A DNA stretch of 16,838 nucleotides, from assembly GCA_030550695.1 (NCBI GenBank), contig JAUQOX010000036.1, forward strand, positions 1-16,838, read 5' to 3'. Origin of the DNA: Gemmatimonadota bacterium. GTDB taxonomy: Bacteria; Gemmatimonadota; Gemmatimonadetes; Longimicrobiales; Gaopeijiaceae. A program made the position numbers and the translations under genes. How positions within the stretch are numbered: the first letter of the stretch is position 1; each line of letters opens with the position of its first letter. Positions 6,991 to 15,315 of the stretch are shown here, one piece after another. The notes below the pieces were generated by a model, which saw only the letters and a list, made by a program, of their open reading frames with translations, was not told where the DNA came from and did no database searches.

Positions 6991-8249
6991 TACGGCGTGA
7001 AGACCACTTCTCCCCCCCGGATGACCTCCACCACCAAGGGGAAACCCATCCAGTAAGGGATCTCCCGGGGGTGGCCCACGTCCCAGATCACCAGGTCCGC
7101 CCGCTTTCCCACCTCGAGGCTTCCCCGGTCCCCGTCCAGACCCAAGGCCCGGGCCCCATGGAGGGTCGCACCCCGGAAGGCCTCGGCGGGCGTCAGGCCG
7201 AAATGGATACAAGCCAGGTTCAAGGCCAAGGGCAGGCAGGCCAGCGGGGAGGAGCCGGGGTTGAGGTCGGTGGCCACGGCCATGGGCACGCCGGCCGCCC
7301 GAAAGGCCGCCACGGGAGGCCGGACCGTCTCGCCGAGGACGTGGAAGGCGCCCGGGAGCAGGACCGCTACCGTCCCCGCCCGGGCCATGGCCGCCACCCC
7401 TGCCTGGGAGGTATGTTCCAGATGGTCCGCCGTCCGGGCCCCCAGCCGAGCCGCCAGTTCCGCCCCTCCCGTGTCGGAGAGCTGGTCGGCATGGATCCTC
7501 AGGGCCAGCCCGAATCGTTTCCCCGCCAGGAGAATCTCTTCGCATTCCTCGGAAGTGAAGGCGATCCGGTCGCAGAAAACGTCCACCGCATCGGCCAGCC
7601 CTTCCGCCGCCGCGCGGGGGATCAGGTCCTGGACCACCAGTTCCACATAACCCTTACGGTCTGCTGCGAACTCCGGCGGCAGGACATGGGCCGCCAGGAG
7701 CGTGGCCTGGATCTCGGCCAGGCCCTCGGCCCCGAGGCGGCGGGCCACCCTGAGCATCCGGAGTTCGGTGTCCAGGTCCTGCCCGTAGCCGGATTTCACC
7801 TCCACGGTGGTGACTCCCCCCTGCCGTAGGGCCCTCAAGCGCCGGAGGGCTCCAAGGAACAGCTCCTCCTCCGAGGCGCCACGGGTGGCTTCCAAGGTCC
7901 GGCGGATCCCGCCACCCCGGGCCGCTATCTCCTGGTAACTTGCCCCTCGCAACCGCTCCTCGAACTCGCCGGCCCGATCCCCGGCAAAGACCAGGTGGGT
8001 ATGGCAATCCACCAGCCCGGGGGTGAGCCAGCGCCCTCCGAGATCGTGGACCTCCCTGGCCAATCGATGGGGGGGGGCCGGCAGGTCCTTCCGGAGGCCC
8101 ACCCAGGCAATCCGCCCCTGGGAAACGCCCAGTGCCCCGTCCAGGATCTCGCCGAAGCCGGACGCGTCCCGGGCGACGGTGGCCAGGTGCCCGCCCAGCC
8201 AGAGACGATCCCAAGGGGGACGGAGGTCGGGGCTTTCGCCGGGTTTCAT
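6990..8249 (-). CDS. hutI: Imidazolonepropionase
   Basis: Third step of histidine breakdown: it hydrolyses 4-imidazolone-5-propanoate to N-formimino-L-glutamate in the cytosol. The 419-residue length is normal for this amidohydrolase-superfamily enzyme. Visible motifs are the metal-binding DCHTHLVFAG (81-90, H83 and H85), KSGYG (152-156), AAHV with H188, the metal and substrate region IHADQLSD (252-259, H253), DHLEH (275-279) and the late metal Asp in TDLNPGSSP (327-335, D328). The C-terminus GSLEVGKRADLVIWD is the usual small composite domain. The ATG has a GAGGGTGG ribosome site and lies 9 bases after the hutU stop, so it is the last gene of the hut operon. The open frame is intact. Confidence 0.97.
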   Translation of the reverse strand: MKPGESPDLRPPWDRLWLGGHLATVARDASGFGEILDGALGVSQGRIAWVGLRKDLPAPPHRLAREVHDLGGRWLTPGLVDCHTHLVFAGDRAGEFEERLRGASYQEIAARGGGIRRTLEATRGASEEELFLGALRRLRALRQGGVTTVEVKSGYGQDLDTELRMLRVARRLGAEGLAEIQATLLAAHVLPPEFAADRKGYVELVVQDLIPRAAAEGLADAVDVFCDRIAFTSEECEEILLAGKRFGLALRIHADQLSDTGGAELAARLGARTADHLEHTSQAGVAAMARAGTVAVLLPGAFHVLGETVRPPVAAFRAAGVPMAVATDLNPGSSPLACLPLALNLACIHFGLTPAEAFRGATLHGARALGLDGDRGSLEVGKRADLVIWDVGHPREIPYWMGFPLVVEVIRGGEVVFTP

Positions 8250-8258
8250 GGCCCACCC

Positions 8259-9932
8259 TCAGCCCAGATCCCCAGGGGGCATCGGGATCTTGATGCCGTG
8301 GGCTCGGGCCGTCTCCCAGGCCTCCCGGTAGCCGGCGTCCACGTGACGGGCCACCCCGATTCCAGGATCGTTGGTCAGGACCCGCTCGATCCTTTCCCTC
8401 ATTTCCGGCGTCCCGTCGGCCACCAGAACCTGCCCGGCATGAAGGGCGTTCCCCATCCCGACCCCTCCGCCGTGGTGAAAGGACACCCAACTCGCGCCTG
8501 ACGCGGTGTTCAACAAGGCATTCAGGATAGGCCAGTCGGCCACGGCGTCGGATCCGTCCCGCATCCCCTCCGTCTCCCGGAAGGGAGAGGCCACCGAACC
8601 GGTGTCCAGGTGATCCCTGCCGATGACGACGGGGGCGGAGATCTCTCCCCGGGCTACCAGATCGTTGATGGCCACGCCGAACCGGGCCCGTTCTCCCTGC
8701 CCCAGCCAGCAGATTCGGGCCGGCAGCCCCTGGAACCGCACCCGCCGGCGGGCCATGCCGATCCAACGGCGGAGGTGTTCGTCGTGGGGGAACAGTTCCA
8801 GGACCAGATCGTCGGTCCGGTGAATGTCGGCAGGATCTCCCGAAAGGGCCACCCACCGGAAGGGCCCCTTGCCTTGGCAGAAGAGGGGACGGATGTAGGC
8901 CGGCACAAATCCCGGGTAGGAGAAAGCCTCTTTGAAACCGGCGTCCAGGGCCATTCCCCGCAGGTTGTTGCCGTAATCCACCGCCACCGCTCCCCGCCGG
9001 TGCAGGTCCACGATGGCCTCGCAGTGGATGCGCATGGACTCCATGGCCCTGCGGATGTACCCCTCCGGATCGCGCTCCCGTAGACGCGCCGCCTCCTCGA
9101 CGTCGCAGCCCAGGGGGACATAACCGTGGAGGGGATCGTGAGCCGAGGTCTGATCCGTCACGAGATCAGGAACAAGGCCCCTTCGGCCCACCTCCGGCAC
9201 CACCTCGGCGCAATTCCCCAACAGTCCCACGGAAAGGGCCTCCCCACGGTCCCGGGCGGCCAAGACCCATTCCAGAGCCTGATCCAGGCTTTCGGTGGCG
9301 CGGTCCAGGTACCCCGTGTCCAGGCGGCGGCGGATCCGGGCCGGGTCCACCTCCACCGCGAGAAGGGCCCCCTCGTTGAAGGTGGCGGCCAAGGGCTGGG
9401 CGCCTCCCATCCCCCCCAAGCCCCCGGTGAGGACCCACCGGCCCTTCAGGGACCCCCCGAAGTGGGCGCGGGCCATGGCCCCGAAGGTTTCATAGGTCCC
9501 CTGCAGAATCCCTTGGGTCCCGATGTAGATCCAGGATCCTGCCGTCATTTGACCGAACATCATCAGGCCCCGCCGTTCCAGCTCGTGGAAGTGCTCCCAA
9601 GTGGCCCATCTCCCCACCAGGTTGGCGTTGGCGATGAGAACCCGCGGTGCATGGGGAAACGTCCGAAACACCCCCACCGGTTTCCCGGACTGCACCAGGA
9701 GCGTCTCGTCGTTCTCCAGTTCCCGGAGACTCCGGACGATGGCGTGAAAGGCCTCCCAGTTCCGGGCCGCCTTTCCCTTACCTCCATAGACCACCAGTTC
9801 GTCGGGCTTTTCCGCCACGTCAGGGTCCAGATTGTTCATGAGCATGCGGAGGGCCGCTTCCTGCGTCCAACCCCGACAGGAGATCTCTCTCCCCCGGGGG
9901 GCCCTGATCGTTCCCGGACTGGCATCCCTCAT
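8259..9932 (-). CDS. hutU: Urocanate hydratase (urocanase)
   Basis: Second step of histidine breakdown: it adds water to urocanate to give imidazolone propionate, using tightly bound NAD+ as an electrophile. The 557-residue length matches the family (about 556). Signatures include the NAD-binding GGLGGMGGAQP (170-180), LGNCAEVVPE (238-247), TDQTSAHDPLHGY (259-271), the active-site Cys in RICWLGQGER (C408, 406-415), DTGSVASPFRETEGM (443-457) and SFHHGGGVGMG (484-494). The ATG at 9932 is chosen because GAGGAG (9942-9947 on the minus strand) precedes it and because this gives the standard N-terminus. A GTG at 9971 would add 13 residues and overlap hutH by 26 bases. It sits 13 bases after the hutH stop, the ribosome site overlapping that stop codon. 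Confidence 0.97.
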   Translation of the reverse strand: MRDASPGTIRAPRGREISCRGWTQEAALRMLMNNLDPDVAEKPDELVVYGGKGKAARNWEAFHAIVRSLRELENDETLLVQSGKPVGVFRTFPHAPRVLIANANLVGRWATWEHFHELERRGLMMFGQMTAGSWIYIGTQGILQGTYETFGAMARAHFGGSLKGRWVLTGGLGGMGGAQPLAATFNEGALLAVEVDPARIRRRLDTGYLDRATESLDQALEWVLAARDRGEALSVGLLGNCAEVVPEVGRRGLVPDLVTDQTSAHDPLHGYVPLGCDVEEAARLRERDPEGYIRRAMESMRIHCEAIVDLHRRGAVAVDYGNNLRGMALDAGFKEAFSYPGFVPAYIRPLFCQGKGPFRWVALSGDPADIHRTDDLVLELFPHDEHLRRWIGMARRRVRFQGLPARICWLGQGERARFGVAINDLVARGEISAPVVIGRDHLDTGSVASPFRETEGMRDGSDAVADWPILNALLNTASGASWVSFHHGGGVGMGNALHAGQVLVADGTPEMRERIERVLTNDPGIGVARHVDAGYREAWETARAHGIKIPMPPGDLG

Positions 9933-9945
9933 AGACCTTTTCTCC

Positions 9946-11493
9946 TCATGGGTTGCGGAACACCTGGGCAAACACCCCGCTCCTCACCATGTCCGCCAGT
10001 TTCTCCAGATCCGGCGCCAGCACCCGGTCTCCCTCCAAGGGGGGGATCCGGCTCCGGAGGCGTAAGAACGCCTCTTCCACCCCCCTGCCGGCACGCAGGG
10101 GGCGGAGCAACTCCAAGGCCTGGGCGGAGCACAACAGCTCCGCCGCCAGGACATACTCCAGGCACGCCACGGACCGCCGCAACTTGCGAGCCGCCAGCAG
10201 CCCCATGGAAACGTGGTCCTCCTGATTGGCACTGGTGGGTACGGAATCCACACTGGCCGGATGGGCCAGGAGGCGCATTTCGGCCACCAGATCCACCACG
10301 GCCACCTGGACCATCATCAGGCCGCTTTCCAGCCCGGGGCGTCGGGCCAGGAAGGGAGGATGCCCCGAAAGATCCGGATTCAGCAAACGCTCCAACCGCC
10401 GCTCACTGATGGCCGCCAGATCCGCCAGGGCGATGGCCACGAGGTCCAGAGCCTGGGCCACGATCTGGGCGTGGAAATTCCCGGCACTGAGCAGGATGCC
10501 GGCCTCAGGCAGCACCAGAGGGTTGTCCGTGGTGCTGTTGGCCTCTGTTTCCAGGACCTTGCGGGCGTAGGCCAGGGCCTGGCGTGCGGCACCGTGCACC
10601 TGCGGCATGCAACGGAGGCAGTAGGCGTCCTGCACCCGAGGATCTCCGTGCCGATGCGATTCCCGGATTTCGGAGCCCTGGAGCAGAGCCCAAAGGCGTC
10701 CGGCACTTTCCGCCTGCCCCCAATGGGGTCGCACCTTATGGGCTTCCGGGCGGAAGGGATCCGGCGTGCCCCGGAGCCCCTCCAGGGACATGGCACCGGC
10801 CACCTCGGCCGTCTCCAAGGCCTGCTCGGCCCGCAGGAAGGCGAGAATCCCCACGGCCGTGGTGGCTTGGGTCCCGTTGATGAGGGCCAGCCCCTCCTTC
10901 TCCTCCAGCTCCAAGGCCTCCAGACCCCTCTCCTCCAAAGCCCGGGCCGCAGGAACGATCTCCCCCTCCCGTTCCACCTCCCCCTCCCCCATGAGGGCCA
11001 GGGCCATTCTGGCCAAGGGCGCCAGGTCCCCGCTGGCGCCCACCGAGCCCAGCTCCGGGATGATGGGGTGGATCCCGGCGTTCAACAGATCCAGGAGCCG
11101 TTCCACCACCACGACCCTGCAGCCCGAATGACCCCGGGCAAGGGTGTTGGCCCTGAGGAGCATGATGGCCCGGACCTCTTCGGAGGAAAGGGGCGCCCCC
11201 ACCCCCACGCAGTGGCTCCGCACCAGGTTCCGTTGGAGCAGTCTCCGCTCTTCGGGGGGGATCACCACCTCCGCCAGCCGCCCGAACCCCGTGGAGATCC
11301 CGTACACAGGCGCTTCCCCCCGGGCCATCCGATCCACCAGGGCCCTGGAATCTGCCACGGCCTTACGGGCTTCCGGGGCCAAGCGGACCCGGACTTCCCG
11401 GGAACGGGCCACCCATGCCACCTCCTCCAGAGTCAGCGACTCGCCATCCAGCCACAGCTCTCCGTTTGCCGAGCTGTTGTCGAACGATTCCAT
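9946..11493 (-). CDS. hutH: Histidine ammonia-lyase (histidase)
   Basis: First step of histidine breakdown: it eliminates ammonia from L-histidine to give trans-urocanate. The cofactor is the self-formed MIO group made from Ala-Ser-Gly, seen here as GSVGASGDLAPLA with A153-S154-G155. Other family features are VYGISTGFG (63-71, with the catalytic Tyr), NLVRSHCVGVG (89-99), LINGTQA, TTDNPLV, GNFHAQ and the C-terminal NQEDHVSMG. The 515-residue length is normal. The ATG has GGAGGGG five bases upstream. It is the promoter-proximal gene of hutH-hutU-hutI, and its promoter must lie in the divergent gap with the cytochrome gene. There is no sign of truncation. Confidence 0.97.
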   Translation of the reverse strand: MESFDNSSANGELWLDGESLTLEEVAWVARSREVRVRLAPEARKAVADSRALVDRMARGEAPVYGISTGFGRLAEVVIPPEERRLLQRNLVRSHCVGVGAPLSSEEVRAIMLLRANTLARGHSGCRVVVVERLLDLLNAGIHPIIPELGSVGASGDLAPLARMALALMGEGEVEREGEIVPAARALEERGLEALELEEKEGLALINGTQATTAVGILAFLRAEQALETAEVAGAMSLEGLRGTPDPFRPEAHKVRPHWGQAESAGRLWALLQGSEIRESHRHGDPRVQDAYCLRCMPQVHGAARQALAYARKVLETEANSTTDNPLVLPEAGILLSAGNFHAQIVAQALDLVAIALADLAAISERRLERLLNPDLSGHPPFLARRPGLESGLMMVQVAVVDLVAEMRLLAHPASVDSVPTSANQEDHVSMGLLAARKLRRSVACLEYVLAAELLCSAQALELLRPLRAGRGVEEAFLRLRSRIPPLEGDRVLAPDLEKLADMVRSGVFAQVFRNP

Positions 11494-11725
11494 TCCGTCC
11501 CCTCCGTCTGGCTTTCCCTCCCCGACCTTCGCTAAGATAAGGGGGTCGGTAGCCGCCCGCTCCCCCTGGCATGGGAAGACCTTCTTCTCCGGTCCCGGGG
11601 TCGTTTTTGCTTCCTTTCATCGCCCTAGGGCGTGTCGAGACCGGTGGACCTGGTCGAGGGGGAGTGCATGGGTGGCTTCGGAATGAGGATCTGCCCGGGC
11701 AACTTGGAACGCTGGAGAGGATGGA
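11494..11725. promoter_or_regulatory. Divergent control region between hutH and the cytochrome gene
   Basis: A 232-base gap between outward-facing genes, expected to carry both promoters. Around an AT-rich core (CTAAGATAAG, 11532-11541), CCGACC (11522-11527) and GGTCGG (11544-11549) form a 6-bp dyad with a 16-base spacer, and CCTT/AAGG lies inside it. This is a plausible operator over the hut promoter, whose -10 could be TATCTT on the minus strand. Further right are the perfect 12-bp palindrome CGCCCTAGGGCG (11621-11632) and a partial dyad TCGAGACC/GGTCGA (11635-11657). A ribosome site GGAGAGG (11714-11720) serves the cytochrome gene. No regulator gene is adjacent, so the binding protein is unknown. 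Confidence 0.45.
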
Positions 11726-12487
11726 ATGAGACTGCAGGATGCGGTGGGCCCCCTAGTGCTGATCTATCTCCTGCAAGGCTGCGGTGGTGAGGCTCCCGTC
11801 CCCGCCCAAAGCTGGGGCCCCTCGCCGGAGACCCCGGTTTTGTCGGAGGCCCCGCCGCCTTTCTCCCTGTCGGAGGAGCAGGCGAAGGGGAAGGTGGTCT
11901 ATGAGACGGTCTGCTGGTCCTGCCACGGGTCTGCCGGACGGGGCGACGGACCTGCCGTCCAGGCCGGCTCGGTGACCCGTCCCCGAGATTTCCAGGCCTC
12001 CCCTGTCTCCTCAGCCGAGGTCCGTCGGATGGAAGCGGCTTTCCGGGCCACCACCTCCTCCCTCGACCCCAATCATCCCCACATGGCCAACGTCCTGGGG
12101 CTCATGGACGAAGAAGCCTTTGTAGCGGCTTTGGCCTATCTGCCGGCCCTCAGCTACCCCCCTGAGATTCCGGGGAGCGCGGTGGCGGGGCACACCACCT
12201 ACGTACTCCGTTGCCAGGGGTGCCACGGTGCATCGGGCAAGGGCGACGGGCCCGCGGCGGCGACCCTGCATGTCCGGCCCGCAGATTTCACCCAGGACAC
12301 CCTCCTGGCCAGCCGGAACTTCCAGGGCGCCTTCGAGAAGATCCGTCAAGGCGGCGGCGGGGTCCACGGGTCCTCCATGCCCGCGTGGGGGGTGATGCTG
12401 AAAGATGGCGACGTCTGGGATCTGGTGGCCTACATCGGCACCTTCCAACCCGGCGTCTTCTCGCCTCCCCCCGGGGGAAGCCGCTGA
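11726..12487 (+). CDS. Diheme c-type cytochrome lipoprotein
   Basis: A 253-residue exported electron carrier. The short hydrophobic start ends in a lipobox-like LLQGC with Cys19 as the probable lipidation site, so it should be tethered to a membrane on the periplasmic side. A Pro-rich linker follows. Two class-I-like cytochrome c domains each carry one heme site: CWSCH (63-67) and CQGCH (163-167). Each is followed by GxGDGPA and later by a helix of the LAYLP/VAYIG type. M218 in SSMPAW is the probable sixth ligand of the second heme, and M120 a candidate for the first. The ATG at 11726 has GGAGAGG five bases upstream; the ATG at 11721 hits an immediate stop. The antiporter gene follows after 75 bases. 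Its redox partner is not in the window. Confidence 0.9.
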   Translation: MRLQDAVGPLVLIYLLQGCGGEAPVPAQSWGPSPETPVLSEAPPPFSLSEEQAKGKVVYETVCWSCHGSAGRGDGPAVQAGSVTRPRDFQASPVSSAEVRRMEAAFRATTSSLDPNHPHMANVLGLMDEEAFVAALAYLPALSYPPEIPGSAVAGHTTYVLRCQGCHGASGKGDGPAAATLHVRPADFTQDTLLASRNFQGAFEKIRQGGGGVHGSSMPAWGVMLKDGDVWDLVAYIGTFQPGVFSPPPGGSR

Positions 12488-12562
12488 ACCTTCCCGCCTC
12501 CCGGTCCCGGAAGGAGTGCGGCTAAGCCCTTCCCAACACTCTCCATTTCGGAGGGTCGGGCC

Positions 12563-15085
12563 ATGGAACCAGCCCCCGTAGACGTTTCCCGCACCGTGGG
12601 GCTGGTGTCGGCCCTGCTCCTCCTGGCGGCGGCTGTCCACACCGCGGCCAAGAGGACGCGTTTTCCCGTCACGGTGGTCCTGGTGTTGGTGGGGGTGCTC
12701 CTGGCCCAGCTGGGGAGGCTCGGGGTCCCTTTTCTGACGGCCTTGGGGGACGTGCGGCTACCCCCCGAGGTGGTCATCTTCGTTTTCTTGCCGGTCCTGG
12801 TCTTCGAGTCGGCCCTGAACATGGAGGCTCGGGCCCTTCGGGAGAACCTGGCGCCCGTCTTGACCCTGGCCGTCCCCGGTTTGGTCCTCTCCACAGCCTT
12901 GAGCGGCGCCCTTCTGGCCTGGGCCACCGGGATGTCCTGGCCCAGCGCCCTCCTCCTCGGTTCCATGCTCAGCGCCACCGACCCCGTCGGTGTCGTGGCC
13001 CTGTTCCGTCAGCTGGGAGCCCCCCGGCGGCTGGCCGTCTTGGTGGAGGGGGAGAGCTTGTTCAACGACGCCACCTCCATCGTGGTGGCGCGAATCCTCC
13101 AGTCCATGGTCCTCGTGGGCGCGGTGTCCGCCCAGACCGTTCTGGAAGGGGCTTTGGAGTTCTTCGCGGTCTTTGCCGGGGGGTTGGCGGCCGGCTGGAT
13201 TTTCGCGGTTCTGGTGGGCCAGCTCATGGGCAGGGTCGAGGGGGACAGTTTCGTGGAAATCAGCTTGACGGCGGTCCTGGCCTACTTCGCCTTTCTGGTT
13301 GCGGAAGAATTCCTGGGCGTTTCGGGGGTCATGGCCACCGTGGCGGCGGGGATGCTCATCGGAGGGTGGGGGAAAGCCAAGATCTCGCCCTCCGTCACGG
13401 AACGGATGGAGCATTTTTGGGATTACGCGGGGCAGGCCGCCAATGCCCTGGTGTTTCTGCTGGTGGGGCTCACCATGGATCTCACCCATTTGTGGGAGAG
13501 CTGGCACGTCCTGGTGGTGGCCATCCTGGCCATGCTCTTCTCCCGGGCGCTGGTGGTCTACGGCTTGGTTCCCCTGGTGGGCAGGCTTCCCGGCACCGAC
13601 CCCGTAGACCGCCGCTACCAGACGGTGATCTTTTGGGGTGGGCTCCGGGGGGCCATCGCCTTGGCCATCGCCCTTCAGCTCCCCGAAGGGCTGCCCGGAA
13701 GGGACCTTATGGTCACCACCGTCACCGGGGCGGTTCTGTTCACGCTCTTGGTGCCCGGACTCACCATGGGGTGGCTGGTCCGGTTCCTTGGCTTGGATGT
13801 GCCCCCCCTTGCCGACCGCTTGGCCCGCCTGGAGGGGCTGATCTCGGCCAAAAGACGAACCCTGGAACAGGTTCCTGAACTCCAGGAGGGGGGGCTCTTT
13901 TCCCCGCGCATCGCCCGTTCCCTGGAAGAGAGGTGCGGCCGGGATCTGGAACACCTCCACCGGGAGTTGGAAGCCCTGCGGGAGAAGGAGTTGGATCTGG
14001 ACGAGGAACGCCGCCTCCTCCACCTCCGGTGTTTCGCTGAAGAGAAGAGTCTTTACCACGACATGTTCGTAAAGGGCCACCTTTCGGAGGGGGCCTACCG
14101 GAGCCTGAACCATTCCCTCGAACTTCAGACGGAGAGCCTCCGCCACCACGGGCGGCTGCCCCAATACACCCTACACCCCCCTTCCGGGACCTGGTGGGAG
14201 GGGGTGTTCCTCCGGAGCCTTCACCATCTGAGGAGCGCCGGCCCCATCCTGGAGCGCCTCCGGGCCGGCAGGGTCTCGCGGGATTACGAGGTGGCCTGGG
14301 CCCGATTCCGGGCCAGCGGGAAAGTCCTGGCCAACCTGGATCGCCTGGCTACGGCCGACGCCATTCGGCCCAAAGTGGCCGAGGAGGTCCGGGCCTTCTA
14401 CCAGTACTGGCACGAAAACGCCCGGGCCCGCATGGACGAGCACGCCGAGCAGTTCCCCGAGTTCGCGGGAGCTATGCAGGAGCGCCTGGCCGAGCGCATG
14501 GTCCTCCACGCTGAACGGGAGGCCATCGAGGAGAAGGCCACAGCCGGGAGTATCCCGCCGGGGGTGGCGGAAACCATGCTGGAGGAGATGGCCCTGGCCC
14601 TGAGGAAGCTCCGCACCGGCGAGCTGGCCAAGCTCAGGGTGGACCCCTCCGAACTGCTCCGGAAGGTGCCTTTCTTCCAGGATCTCCCTCCTGGGGAGTT
14701 CGGCGCCGTGGCGGAGCGCTTGAGACCACGGACGGTGCCTGCCGGAGAGGTGATCCTCCGCCAGGGGGAGGAGGGAGACTCCCTGTTCCTGGTGGCCCGG
14801 GGGGTGGTAAGGGTGTACCGCGACGAGGAATGGGGGCGCCGGGATCTTGCCACCCTTTTGGCGGGGGACTTTTTCGGGGAGATGGCCCTGCTCCGAGGTG
14901 GACCCCGTTCCGCGACCTGCCGCGCCGTGACCCCATGCGCCCTCTACGAGCTCCGGCGCCAGGACATCCAGGCCCTGGCCCCCCGGGTACCCCGGCTCCT
15001 GGAAACCCTCCAAGAGGCGGATCGGCGGAGGCGGGCGGAACTCGCCGGTGACCCCTTTTCGGTGCGCCGCCCCTCCGGGAATTGA
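12563..15085 (+). CDS. CPA1-family Na+/H+ antiporter with C-terminal cyclic-nucleotide-binding domain
   Basis: An 840-residue inner-membrane protein. Residues about 10-412 hold roughly 12-13 hydrophobic segments with the CPA1 (NhaP/NHE-like) core: SATDPVGVVA (137-146), EGESLFNDATSIV (162-174, with the transport Asn-Asp pair N168-D169) and FWGGLRGAIALA (357-368). Residues about 413-695 are a long cytosolic, charged helical region with likely coiled coil (for example 450-490). Residues about 700-805 form a cyclic-nucleotide-binding domain: PFFQDLPPGEF, then RQGEEGDSLFLV and the phosphate-binding cassette FGEMALL with R782 in GPRSAT. This layout is like plant SOS1 and its bacterial relatives, so sodium or potassium efflux gated by a nucleotide (cAMP or similar) is inferred. 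The ATG has GGAGGG seven bases upstream. Possibly co-transcribed with the cytochrome gene. Confidence 0.93.
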   Translation: MEPAPVDVSRTVGLVSALLLLAAAVHTAAKRTRFPVTVVLVLVGVLLAQLGRLGVPFLTALGDVRLPPEVVIFVFLPVLVFESALNMEARALRENLAPVLTLAVPGLVLSTALSGALLAWATGMSWPSALLLGSMLSATDPVGVVALFRQLGAPRRLAVLVEGESLFNDATSIVVARILQSMVLVGAVSAQTVLEGALEFFAVFAGGLAAGWIFAVLVGQLMGRVEGDSFVEISLTAVLAYFAFLVAEEFLGVSGVMATVAAGMLIGGWGKAKISPSVTERMEHFWDYAGQAANALVFLLVGLTMDLTHLWESWHVLVVAILAMLFSRALVVYGLVPLVGRLPGTDPVDRRYQTVIFWGGLRGAIALAIALQLPEGLPGRDLMVTTVTGAVLFTLLVPGLTMGWLVRFLGLDVPPLADRLARLEGLISAKRRTLEQVPELQEGGLFSPRIARSLEERCGRDLEHLHRELEALREKELDLDEERRLLHLRCFAEEKSLYHDMFVKGHLSEGAYRSLNHSLELQTESLRHHGRLPQYTLHPPSGTWWEGVFLRSLHHLRSAGPILERLRAGRVSRDYEVAWARFRASGKVLANLDRLATADAIRPKVAEEVRAFYQYWHENARARMDEHAEQFPEFAGAMQERLAERMVLHAEREAIEEKATAGSIPPGVAETMLEEMALALRKLRTGELAKLRVDPSELLRKVPFFQDLPPGEFGAVAERLRPRTVPAGEVILRQGEEGDSLFLVARGVVRVYRDEEWGRRDLATLLAGDFFGEMALLRGGPRSATCRAVTPCALYELRRQDIQALAPRVPRLLETLQEADRRRRAELAGDPFSVRRPSGN

Positions 15086-15315
15086 AGGCCACCGCCCCCG
15101 GGGGGAGGGCCGGGGCGGACCTGTCGGGAAACCACCGCTCCCGCCCCCCTCACCGCGGAGCCCGGAGGGATCCTTGCCGATCCTGCGGCAGGTTCAGCCC
15201 CGTCACCGTTCCCTGGCGGGTTCGCGTTTGCTTTCCCCCGGAGGCAACGGGGGATAGATTGTTGTTTTCGCCGAACGTTCCCTCCCCACGCCAGCACATC
15301 GGAGCCCTTCAGGTT
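15086..15315. other. Intergenic stretch with hairpins between the antiporter and the RRSGxD-repeat gene
   Basis: No gene is supported here: a TTG-started frame from 15082 stays open into the next gene but has no ribosome site or recognisable residues. The stretch contains the odd palindrome CCTGC-G-GCAGG (15182-15192) and the terminator-like hairpin listed separately. The less GC-rich patch 15254-15270 could hold a -10 element for the next gene, but I see no -35 at proper spacing. Confidence 0.4.
15234..15268 (+). terminator. Candidate intrinsic terminator after the antiporter gene
   Basis: TCCCCCG (15234-15240) pairs with CGGGGGA (15248-15254) around a 7-base loop, followed by the T-rich tail TAGATTGTTGTTTT. 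This is the most terminator-like structure in the window. It lies about 150 bases beyond the antiporter stop and before the repeat-protein gene, so it would either end the antiporter transcript or sit in the leader of the next gene. Confidence 0.45.

Noticed and set aside
9933..9971. GTG start for hutU at 9971
   Set aside because: It would overlap hutH and add 13 residues atypical of urocanase; the ATG at 9932 has GAGGAG upstream.
12758..14164. Long minus-strand frame opposite the antiporter
   Set aside because: Composition (His, Gln, Gly, Pro) is that of an antisense shadow; the plus strand encodes a complete conserved transporter.
15082..15315. TTG-started extension of the RRSGxD gene overlapping the antiporter stop
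   Set aside because: No ribosome site, a terminator-like hairpin inside, and non-repetitive GC-biased residues; the ATG at 15316 begins just before the repeat.
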